From a bacterium (GTDB taxonomy: Bacteria; Bacteroidota; Bacteroidia; NS11-12g; UBA9320), in assembly GCA_018223105.1 (NCBI GenBank), contig JAAEYY010000013.1:47331-80586 (forward strand): a stretch of DNA of 33,256 nt. The letters run 5' to 3'. Positions 15,532-22,237 of this stretch are shown in pieces. The position numbers and the translations under genes were made by a program. Within the stretch, counting starts at the first letter, position 1. Each line of letters opens with the position of its first letter. The notes beneath the pieces were generated by a model that saw only the letters and a program-made list of their open reading frames with translations, searched no databases and was not told the origin of the DNA.

Positions 15532-16413
15532 ATGGGCAAAAGAATTGAAAGAAGGCTCTCTTTAACAGGGGTTGATGGATCAGAGTCATTAGAATCTCTC
15601 AGATCACTATTTTCTGAAATTATCACAGAAGGTATTCACGGTCTTTGTTTTAGCCTATATGAAGATGGACAGAAACCCGGGGACGTAATTAGTGAGCAAC
15701 AGATACGAAGAAGAATGAAAGTGCTAAGTCCTCATATTAAGTGGGTGCGAAGTTTTTCCTGCACTGAAGGAAATGAACTAATACCGAGAATTGCCAAAGA
15801 ATATGGACTTAAAACTCTGGTTGGAGCCTGGTTAGGGTCTGATCATGATAAAAATGAAACTGAAATTAATGGTTTGAGAAAACTGGCAGAAGAAGGATTA
15901 GTTGATATTGCTGCAATAGGTAATGAGGTATTATACAGGAATGATTTATCAGAAGACGAACTTTTGACCTATCTAAAAGATTTTAAAAAGTCATTTCCAA
16001 ACTTAGAAATGGGTTATGTAGATGCATACTATGAGTTTAGTGCAAGACCTAGAATTACAGAAGCTTGTGACGTGATTTTGTCTAATTGTTATCCTTTTTG
16101 GGAAGGTTGCCCAATTGACTACTCTCTCCCTTACATGAAAGACATGTACAATCAAGCTAAAGCTGCCGGAGCCGGTAAAAGGGTGATAATTACAGAAACA
16201 GGATGGCCGAGTGAAGGTGGGGGTTTTGAAGGCTCCATTGCCTCAGATCGAAACTTTTTAAAGTATTTTATTGATGCTCAGCGATGGGCAAAGGAAGAAA
16301 ACCTCGAAATGTTTTACTTCTCTTCTTTTGATGAATCATGGAAAGTAGGTGATGAAGGAGATGTTGGAGCCTATTGGGGCATATGGGATAAGAATGAGGC
16401 TTTAAAGTTTTAA
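15532..16413 (+). CDS. Cytoplasmic GH17 enzyme, paralogue of the transporter's GH17 domain
   Basis: 293 residues with no signal peptide or lipobox; cytoplasmic. It is a single GH17 domain with acid/base E132 in AIGNEVLYRNDLS and nucleophile E222 in IITETGWPSEGG. It is closely similar along its length to residues 517-780 of the preceding fusion: shared blocks include IHGLC, KWVRSFSCT, GYVDAYY, NCYPFWEG and FSSFDESWKV. It begins 3 nt after the fusion gene, so the two were probably made by tandem duplication. Being compact (about 290 residues), it may act on short beta-1,3-oligosaccharides by hydrolysis or transglycosylation, supplying chains of suitable length for the phosphorylase. Substrate and direction are inferred from the operon. 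It is the last gene before a 126-bp gap and appears to end the main operon, although no terminator is visible there. Confidence 0.9.
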   Translation: MGKRIERRLSLTGVDGSESLESLRSLFSEIITEGIHGLCFSLYEDGQKPGDVISEQQIRRRMKVLSPHIKWVRSFSCTEGNELIPRIAKEYGLKTLVGAWLGSDHDKNETEINGLRKLAEEGLVDIAAIGNEVLYRNDLSEDELLTYLKDFKKSFPNLEMGYVDAYYEFSARPRITEACDVILSNCYPFWEGCPIDYSLPYMKDMYNQAKAAGAGKRVIITETGWPSEGGGFEGSIASDRNFLKYFIDAQRWAKEENLEMFYFSSFDESWKVGDEGDVGAYWGIWDKNEALKF

Positions 16414-16474
16414 TGTGGAATTAAATGGAAGTTCTATTCACATTGTACGGGGTAAATATTAGCTTGATTAACCA

Positions 16475-16482
16475 TAGGTTTG
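16475..16482 (+). promoter_or_regulatory. Possible -7 box before the sugar kinase
   Basis: TAGGTTTG fits TAnnTTTG exactly and lies 57 nt before the kinase ATG, in the 126-bp gap after the operon. There is no TTTG at the -33 spacing and no copy of the 23-bp operator, so the kinase may have its own, differently controlled promoter in addition to read-through. Confidence 0.4.
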
Positions 16483-16539
16483 AACTAGCTTTGAGCCCTC
16501 AAGATTAAGAATACGAGCAAATTCGCTTAAAGGAAAATT

Positions 16540-17415
16540 ATGATTATTGTAGCAGATAGTGGATCTACCAAGTGTGATTGGATACTAATTGATAGAGATC
16601 GGAAACTTAGGGCTGAGACTATGGGATTTAATCCCTTTTTTCATTCCGCTGATTTTATCTTCGAAAAGATCGCTGAAAATGAAGTGTTAAATAGCTCGAA
16701 AGAACGAGTAGAAGAGGTGCATTTTTACGGTGCTGGATGCTCGAATGTTGGACGAATAAATATTGTGAAAGAAGCACTTGCTAAACACTTTATTAATGCA
16801 AAAATTATTACAGTTGAGGAAGATCTCAATGGTGCCGCTTATGCCACTTGTGGAAATGATGAAGGCATAGTCTGTATCCTTGGAACGGGTTCTAATGCTT
16901 GTTATTATGATGGACAAAATGTGATAAAGGGTCAGCCGGCTTTGGGCTATATTCTAGGAGATGAAGGGAGTGGAGCGTATTTCGGCAAGGTGCTGGTATC
17001 TAGTTACTTGTATGGTAATTTGCCGAAGGAATTGGCACTTGATTTAGAAGAATACTGTAATCCAAGCTTAGATTCAGTCTTATCCTCAGTTTATAATGAG
17101 CCTCATGCTAATGTCTATCTAGCCTCGTTTATGAAATTCATTTCAAATCATAAAAGTCATGAATTTTTTGAAAATATGATTTATGATGGAATGAAACGGT
17201 TTGCAGAGATTCATATTACTCATCATCCCAACTATAAAAATATACCGGTCAGTTTTGTGGGTTCAATTGCCTTTTATTTTGAAGATGTTCTCAAAAGAGT
17301 AGCAGAAGATATGGAGTTTAATATTGGTAATATTATTCAAAAACCAATTGATGCATTAACTGATTTTCACTTAGCAATGGTGAATTCTGAGCTTGAAGGT
17401 CAGAAGTATACTTAG
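16540..17415 (+). CDS. BadF/BadG/BcrA/BcrD-family sugar kinase (NAGK-like)
   Basis: 291 residues, cytoplasmic, of the ASKHA ATPase fold. The phosphate-1 motif is VADSGSTKCDW (4-14), the phosphate-2 region is ILGTGSNACYY (113-123), and GYILGDEGSGAYFG (136-149) is the conserved adenosine/connect segment. D95 in EEDLNGAAYA is the probable catalytic base. This family includes N-acetylglucosamine and glucosamine kinases, and in Bacteroidota it is often annotated as an N-acetylglucosamine kinase. Here it follows a glucan operon, so phosphorylation of the glucose freed by GH17 and GH30 activity is plausible; an amino-sugar substrate is an alternative. A -7-like box at 16475-16482 suggests separate transcription. 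It is convergent with the lipoprotein gene that ends at 17455, 39 bp away. No terminator hairpin was found between them. Confidence 0.85.
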   Translation: MIIVADSGSTKCDWILIDRDRKLRAETMGFNPFFHSADFIFEKIAENEVLNSSKERVEEVHFYGAGCSNVGRINIVKEALAKHFINAKIITVEEDLNGAAYATCGNDEGIVCILGTGSNACYYDGQNVIKGQPALGYILGDEGSGAYFGKVLVSSYLYGNLPKELALDLEEYCNPSLDSVLSSVYNEPHANVYLASFMKFISNHKSHEFFENMIYDGMKRFAEIHITHHPNYKNIPVSFVGSIAFYFEDVLKRVAEDMEFNIGNIIQKPIDALTDFHLAMVNSELEGQKYT

Positions 17416-17454
17416 AATTATTTTGTTTAATTTGCTTGTGATTGAAGGTAATGT

Positions 17455-18651
17455 TTACTCCCCGCAAATCTCACCCTCACAATTGGTGTAAGTTATATTG
17501 TTTGTGGTCAAATTAGGATTAGGGTTAGAGCCTGCAGGACTAGAGTAAATTGCGCAGCAATCAATATCTTCAAAATGAATATTGGTCAGGGTCAGTTTTG
17601 GAGAAGCTAGCATAGCTATTGCACCTTTTGTGACAAACGGATCATTACCCGCATCGTGGATTTCAACATTCTCAAAAACATTTAAGACATTAGTGGTATA
17701 TAAGAAATATAGACCTTTCCAAAAACCTTTAATATCTTCTTCACCTCTAAAAATAACGGGGCTACCAACTTTGCCTTTGCAAGCCATACTCGCATTATCA
17801 TTTATTTTGAATTGGATTGCCGGTCCCATTTCAATAATAACACCGGAGTTAATTTCTAAATCAGCTTCAATACCAAGTACAGATTGAGAACCAACTGGTG
17901 AGAAATGGTAGGGAACACCAATGCTATCTAAGATTCTATCTTCTGATAAACCACTATTTTGAATTGATAGCTCAAAAATATCACTCTCGTTTCCTGTATA
18001 ATCATCACTTGAAACTGCTACATCACACATAAATGCATTCATGCGAACTGGTATCACATTGTTCTTATAGCTATTACTATCTAAATCAATGCTAGTATGG
18101 GAAAACGGTGCAAATAGACCATAATCTTTGCTATGTGAAATTAAGGAGTTTGACAGGCTCAATTTTGCACCGGCATAAACAACAATGGCTGCTGCATCAC
18201 TTGCTACTTTAGGAACACCTCCGGCGTAATTAACTTGAACATACTTTAATCGGTTTTTGGCATTACTACTTTGAACCCAAATTCCTTCCCAAGAACCCGG
18301 AGTCTTCGTAACGCCGGTAAAAATGATAGAATCTTCTTTTGTTCCAATTGCAGTTAGGCTCGCGCTATTATCGGAAATTACAAATCCTGCATCTGCCGCA
18401 AATTCAATTACGGTACCGGGTTCTATCACAACATCTCCTAAAATGGCAGTTCTGCAGGTTACTACATAGTCAACCTCAAGATCCGGATTGTTCTTTAAAG
18501 TGCGTTTGTCTTTGTCTGAAAAGTAATTGCATCCAATTTCATTGTTTCCTTCATCAACTGGTGGTTCTGGAGGAGGATCTTGCTGATCACATGAAATTAT
18601 TAATGTAATTAATGATGTAAGGGCTAAAATGCTGAAGGTTCTGATTTTCAT
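17455..18651 (-). CDS. Beta-helix-like lipoprotein of unknown function
   Basis: 398 residues. The signal ends in LIISC (C21), followed by a flexible Pro-rich tether (DQQDPPPEPPVDEG). The rest is a regular succession of short beta-strands with turns such as GDVVIEPGTVIEF and SLTAIGTKEDSIIFTGV, the pattern of right-handed parallel beta-helix (pectate-lyase-like) proteins found in Bacteroidota envelope proteins. No catalytic residues can be named. The C-terminal region is Cys-rich (DCC, CEGEICGE), so disulfides are possible in the mature protein. A well-formed promoter lies just upstream (18671-18701), giving a leader of only about 13 nt. It is monocistronic and convergent with the sugar kinase. 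Function and partner are unknown; a structural or adhesive surface role is a guess. Confidence 0.8.
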   Translation of the reverse strand: MKIRTFSILALTSLITLIISCDQQDPPPEPPVDEGNNEIGCNYFSDKDKRTLKNNPDLEVDYVVTCRTAILGDVVIEPGTVIEFAADAGFVISDNSASLTAIGTKEDSIIFTGVTKTPGSWEGIWVQSSNAKNRLKYVQVNYAGGVPKVASDAAAIVVYAGAKLSLSNSLISHSKDYGLFAPFSHTSIDLDSNSYKNNVIPVRMNAFMCDVAVSSDDYTGNESDIFELSIQNSGLSEDRILDSIGVPYHFSPVGSQSVLGIEADLEINSGVIIEMGPAIQFKINDNASMACKGKVGSPVIFRGEEDIKGFWKGLYFLYTTNVLNVFENVEIHDAGNDPFVTKGAIAMLASPKLTLTNIHFEDIDCCAIYSSPAGSNPNPNLTTNNITYTNCEGEICGE

Positions 18652-18670
18652 AGTTCTTAGGTTGGTGTCC

Positions 18671-18701
18671 CAAAGTTAATTAGAAATTGAAATTGGGCAA
18701 A
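18671..18701 (-). promoter_or_regulatory. Complete Bacteroidota promoter, TTTG-N19-TAACTTTG
   Basis: On the minus strand TTTG (18698-18701) is followed by exactly 19 nt and TAACTTTG (18671-18678), a full match to the Bacteroidota vegetative promoter TTTG-N19-TAnnTTTG. It drives the beta-helix lipoprotein gene that starts at 18651. Its -33 box overlaps the U-tract of the upstream gene's terminator. Confidence 0.75.
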
Positions 18702-18733
18702 AATGAAAACCGGAATATTCACTCCCGGTTTTC
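18699..18733 (-). terminator. Rho-independent terminator of the SPFH gene
   Basis: A 9-bp perfect stem, GAAAACCGG (18705-18713) with CCGGTTTTC (18725-18733), and an 11-nt loop. Read on the minus strand it is followed by ATTTTT (18699-18704). It lies about 40 nt after the stop codon of the SPFH lipoprotein gene. Confidence 0.8.
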
Positions 18734-18774
18734 CTTAATTCGATTTGTCTTAAGCTTATTTTAGAGAAAATTTA

Positions 18775-19542
18775 TCAATCCACCAACATTGGAGTAGTGC
18801 CATCGGTGATAATGACCTTGGCATTTTCTGATTGACTCAACTCCACAAAGGCTTCTATACTTTTCAGTTTCAGAATTTCTTCTGTTAGTCCTTCAGCTAC
18901 AATTTTTTGAGCATCTCTTGTTCCTTCGGCTTCAATGATTTTTCGCTCTGCTTCAAGCTTTTCTTGCTTGAGAACAAACTCCATACGCATCGCATCCTGT
19001 TCAGCTTCCAGTTTCAATTCAATGGCTCTTGCAAGTCCATCGGGAAGTTGAATACTTTTCATTAGGATTGATTCAATTACGATTCCGCTGCTATCTAGCA
19101 ACTCGACCATCTTAACTTTAATGCTTTTTTCAATGCTAGCTCGCATCCCTGAATGCATGTCTTTTGCATAATATTGTGCACAAACATCAGAGGAGGCAGA
19201 TCTAAAAATACTACCAATAATAGCTTCGTAATCCTGTCCATACGTTCTAAGAATACTTTGGATACTATCGGGGATGATTCTATATAGGACCGAGATTTCA
19301 GACTTAACACTAAGTCCTTCTTTACTGGGTAGATTGAGAAAGAGTTTGAGGTTATTGGTTTGTGTTGAGGCCTTAACTACTTTGGTAGTGAGTGGGAAGT
19401 AGAATACCATGCCTTCGTCAATGGTTTTTTCGTTGAGTTTTCCGAGACGCTGCTTTACGCCAACTTCACCAGGTCTTACAACTGAACATGCACTGAATAG
19501 AATAAAAGCCAAAAATAAGGAGAGTACACTTTTTGTTTTCAT
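18775..19542 (-). CDS. SPFH/band-7 (prohibitin-like) lipoprotein
   Basis: 255 residues. The signal ends in LFSAC (C19) with no acidic residues directly after it (SVVRPGEVG), so the protein is probably anchored on the periplasmic side. The SPFH domain starts at once (PGEVGVKQRLGKLNEKTIDEGMVFYFPL, about 24-51) and covers about 22-180, followed by a charged alpha-helical coil (about 175-235, LEAEQDAMRMEFVLKQEKLEAER) as in prohibitins and HflK/HflC. Such proteins form oligomeric rings that organise membrane microdomains or regulate proteases. Anchoring by a lipid rather than by an N-terminal membrane helix is notable. It has its own terminator (18699-18733) and is divergent from the adenylate cyclase gene. 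Its partner is unknown, because no protease gene is adjacent. Confidence 0.85.
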   Translation of the reverse strand: MKTKSVLSLFLAFILFSACSVVRPGEVGVKQRLGKLNEKTIDEGMVFYFPLTTKVVKASTQTNNLKLFLNLPSKEGLSVKSEISVLYRIIPDSIQSILRTYGQDYEAIIGSIFRSASSDVCAQYYAKDMHSGMRASIEKSIKVKMVELLDSSGIVIESILMKSIQLPDGLARAIELKLEAEQDAMRMEFVLKQEKLEAERKIIEAEGTRDAQKIVAEGLTEEILKLKSIEAFVELSQSENAKVIITDGTTPMLVD

Positions 19543-19837
19543 ATGATGATGTATTAGTTGCTAGAACTCTGTTCAACTCTTGTTCCAAGCTAAACCGCGC
19601 CTTATAAATCGTTGAGATTAAAAAGCATAAATCGGGAAGTTTGGACAGTGGTGTATCTGAAAATATACAAGTACTTCTGGGTCCGGATTTGCTTAAGTTT
19701 ATGATTTGTTAAATCAGAATGGAACAATGGGTGGAATTCTTCACTGTTCAATTTTAGCTAGCTATTTATCTTCTAGGTGTCCCGGGTCACTATGAATACG
19801 AGGTTTATCATTTAGTTATCATGCAAATAGTGTAGCT
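19543..19837. other. Intergenic region between divergent SPFH and cyclase genes
   Basis: About 295 bp with no credible gene. It must hold the promoters of both neighbours. A -7-like box for the cyclase lies at its right end (19833-19840). An imperfect dyad, GAACA (19722-19726) and TGTTC (19745-19749), is centred on a GAATTC and could be an operator. No matching promoter for the SPFH gene was recognised. Confidence 0.5.
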
Positions 19838-19840
19838 TTG
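19833..19840 (+). promoter_or_regulatory. -7-like box overlapping the upstream cyclase start
   Basis: TAGCTTTG fits TAnnTTTG, with TTTAG rather than TTTG at about the -33 distance (19811-19815). If it is used, transcription would begin near 19846, beyond the TTG at 19838, and translation would have to begin at the in-frame TTG at 19865. Confidence 0.4.
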
Positions 19841-21646
19841 TTAAGACTGCCACAACCTTTTAATTTGACTAATCTTTTATTTAGAGTCTTCTTCATCATT
19901 ATACTTGGTTTTTATTCCAAGGTTTCATTAGGTTTATCTCAAGACATAGGATCTGATCGCAGTTCTTATTCTTTTAATGAAGAATATGTGGATTCTTTGC
20001 TCAATAGTGCCTCTGCAATTATGAGTAAAGAAGAGACCCTGCACTTAGCAATTAATGAGCTTGAGCTTGCTTATGATATTTCAAAATCTATAAATTACAG
20101 AGAAGGGATTATTAATTCTTGCAATCATCTTGGTGGCTATTACCTCAGCCTTTCTGACCACGCAAATGCAACACTATACTTCTACCTTATGCTCAGAGAA
20201 ACTGAGATTGAGGGCGATTCTACAGGAATTGCCAATGCCTATATCGGTCTGGGGCTGGTAATGTATAATATGAATAAGTGGGAAGATGCATTGCAGTATT
20301 TGAGCAAAGCTGAAAAGACACTGCTTAGTATCGACAATAATCCGAGAAACGTTAAGCTGGTATATTATCTTGAAGGACTCTGTCTAATGCATTTAGGTGA
20401 ATACTATGAAGCGGGAGTTTTATTGAAGAACTGTAATAAACGTGCCCAAGCTGAAGGAGATAGTATGCGTCTTTATGAATCGGCCCTGGCTTTAAATAGG
20501 ATAGAAATAGAGACTAATTTGAATGAATCAGTCTTAGATGAATTTGAAGAAATTCAGGAATATTTTGAAAGAAAGGAAGAACAAGTAGGGGTTTGTTATG
20601 CCTTGCAGGGCAAAGCCCTTGCTCATTTGAAGCTGGGTAATGCTACCGCTGCCCGTGAATTTGCGCTTGAAGCCCTAAAAATAGCCAGACACCTAAAGCT
20701 TCTTTATCCAATCACAGAGAATATTTCAACTTTGATTAAGGCGGAAGAGATGCTAGGTTATTATGAATCTGCATACACCTTACAAAAGGAGCTTAACAAA
20801 TTAAAAGATTCCACAAATAGTATAGAAGTAGCTAGTCAAATAGCCATGCTTGGCGCGGCGCATCGTTTTGAGAAAAAAGAGAGTGAATTAGATGAAGAAA
20901 TCAAGAGAAAAAATAGGCAACGAACGTTTTTTCTGATCTTATTTATTGCCACATTTATTGTAGCTCTAGTTATTGTTTATATGCTGAGACTCGTGGGTAA
21001 ACAACGTAAATTATCGGATAATTTACTTCGGAATATTCTGCCCAGACAAACAATAAACGAACTTAGAGATCATGGATCTTCTTTACCGAAAGCCCATACC
21101 AATGTTACTGTTGTTTTTGCAGATGTAGTGAGTTTTACAAAAATCGCAAGTACCCTTACTCCTCAGGTTCTTGTACAAATGCTAGATCGGTATTTTAGTA
21201 AATTCGATGCAATCGTTGTTAAATATGATCTGGAAAAAATCAAGACTATTGGTGATGCCTATATGTTTGTTTCAGGTTTGTTGCCAAGAGGAAATAGTGC
21301 TGAAAACGCTGCTTTGGGTTGTTTAGATATGGTGGCAGCAATAGATGATATGAGAGATGAAATGAATAGGGAATTTGGTGTCCATTTTGAGTTCCGAATT
21401 GGCATGCATACCGGAAATGTAGTTTCCGGTGTGGTTGGAGAAATAAAGTATGCCTTTGATATTTGGGGAGATGCTGTAAACGTTGCCTCCAGGATGGAAG
21501 ATCACAGCCTCGAGGGTAAAATTAATGTGAGTAAATACAACATGTCTTTGCTTAAAGACAAGTTCTCCTTTACACCTCGCGGTTCTTTTGATATTAAGAA
21601 CCGCGGAAACATAGAAATGTATTTTCTTGAGGGTAAACTAGAGTAA
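19838..21646 (+). CDS. TPR-containing membrane class III adenylate cyclase
   Basis: 602 residues from a TTG start; no in-frame ATG exists before residue 62, and a signal-like hydrophobic stretch lies at 12-33, so a TTG at 19838 or 19865 is required. Residues 50-325 are helical TPR-like repeats, probably periplasmic. A membrane helix (363-384) is followed by a short linker with RNILPRQTINEL (398-409), typical of cyclases that signal across the membrane. The catalytic domain (420-600) has both metal aspartates (D429 in VFADVVSFT, D473 in TIGDAYM), purine-specifying K469 and D541 (AFDIWGDAVN), and transition-state N548 and R552. All are intact, so it should make cAMP from ATP. What the TPR part senses is unknown. 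It ends 7 bp before the convergent small gene. A perfect inverted repeat lies in its 3' end (21578-21605). Confidence 0.9.
   Translation: MLRLPQPFNLTNLLFRVFFIIILGFYSKVSLGLSQDIGSDRSSYSFNEEYVDSLLNSASAIMSKEETLHLAINELELAYDISKSINYREGIINSCNHLGGYYLSLSDHANATLYFYLMLRETEIEGDSTGIANAYIGLGLVMYNMNKWEDALQYLSKAEKTLLSIDNNPRNVKLVYYLEGLCLMHLGEYYEAGVLLKNCNKRAQAEGDSMRLYESALALNRIEIETNLNESVLDEFEEIQEYFERKEEQVGVCYALQGKALAHLKLGNATAAREFALEALKIARHLKLLYPITENISTLIKAEEMLGYYESAYTLQKELNKLKDSTNSIEVASQIAMLGAAHRFEKKESELDEEIKRKNRQRTFFLILFIATFIVALVIVYMLRLVGKQRKLSDNLLRNILPRQTINELRDHGSSLPKAHTNVTVVFADVVSFTKIASTLTPQVLVQMLDRYFSKFDAIVVKYDLEKIKTIGDAYMFVSGLLPRGNSAENAALGCLDMVAAIDDMRDEMNREFGVHFEFRIGMHTGNVVSGVVGEIKYAFDIWGDAVNVASRMEDHSLEGKINVSKYNMSLLKDKFSFTPRGSFDIKNRGNIEMYFLEGKLE
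21578..21605. repeat. Perfect 10-bp inverted repeat inside the cyclase gene
   Basis: CGCGGTTCTT (21578-21587), an 8-nt loop, then AAGAACCGCG (21596-21605). It is inside the coding region about 40 nt before the stop. No T-run follows, so it is not a usual terminator, but the GC-rich stem should fold in the mRNA. Confidence 0.7.
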
Positions 21647-21653
21647 GCTCTAC

Positions 21654-22091
21654 TTATTCCGGAGTATTACAAACCGAAGGACAAAAAGATGCGGCTCCGG
21701 TTCTCAATACCGTTGACGAGTTTTCAGAAGGATAAAATATAAGACCGATTTGAGGGTCACCTGCTGCGTTCTCGGTATAATAAAACCTAAATTTTATATA
21801 CTCTTCACCGTTTTGATTAGACGCTACTTGTGAAAGGTTTGCTTTCCCAATATAACCTCCAATTGTAGTGTTTGGCGGTAGTTTGTTAGCCTCAACCCAA
21901 TTTGTAGAGTAGCTGGAAATGAGTTCATTAGCAGCAGAGGCCTCAATGAATTCTCCTTTGACTTCATTGTTGATTGCAGATTCTTCTGTTATGGAATCAG
22001 TGGCGGGTATGGATGAACTGAGAAATACAATTCCAAAGCTTAGTGAGATTCCAATCGCTAGACCTAATCCAAAATTTGATGTTAGTTGCAT
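21654..22091 (-). CDS. Small membrane-anchored or secreted protein of unknown function
   Basis: 145 residues, not recognised. The N-terminus has a hydrophobic segment (about 7-28, GLGLAIGISLSFGIVFLSS) that is either an uncleaved membrane anchor or a signal peptide ending near SIPA. The remainder (30-145) is a soluble domain with beta-like segments (EEYIKFRFYYTEN, PQIGLIFYPSEN) and two Cys near the C-terminus (FCPSVCNTPE). It converges with the adenylate cyclase gene, with 7 bp between the stops, and is separated by 146 bp from the cryptochrome gene, so it is probably transcribed alone. No promoter box was recognised. Because it is compact, has normal composition and carries a plausible export signal, it looks like a real gene; the function cannot be inferred. 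Confidence 0.65.
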   Translation of the reverse strand: MQLTSNFGLGLAIGISLSFGIVFLSSSIPATDSITEESAINNEVKGEFIEASAANELISSYSTNWVEANKLPPNTTIGGYIGKANLSQVASNQNGEEYIKFRFYYTENAAGDPQIGLIFYPSENSSTVLRTGAASFCPSVCNTPE

Positions 22092-22237
22092 TCAGCTAAG
22101 ATAGCCAGTTATACTTCACGCAATGAAAGTATTTTCTTGAATGAAGATTCAGAGAAGCAAATTAGCTATCACAAAGCAGAATTCTGTTTAATTAAGCTTA
22201 GATATAATGCTCTCTTTGAAACTCACTATATGAGAGA

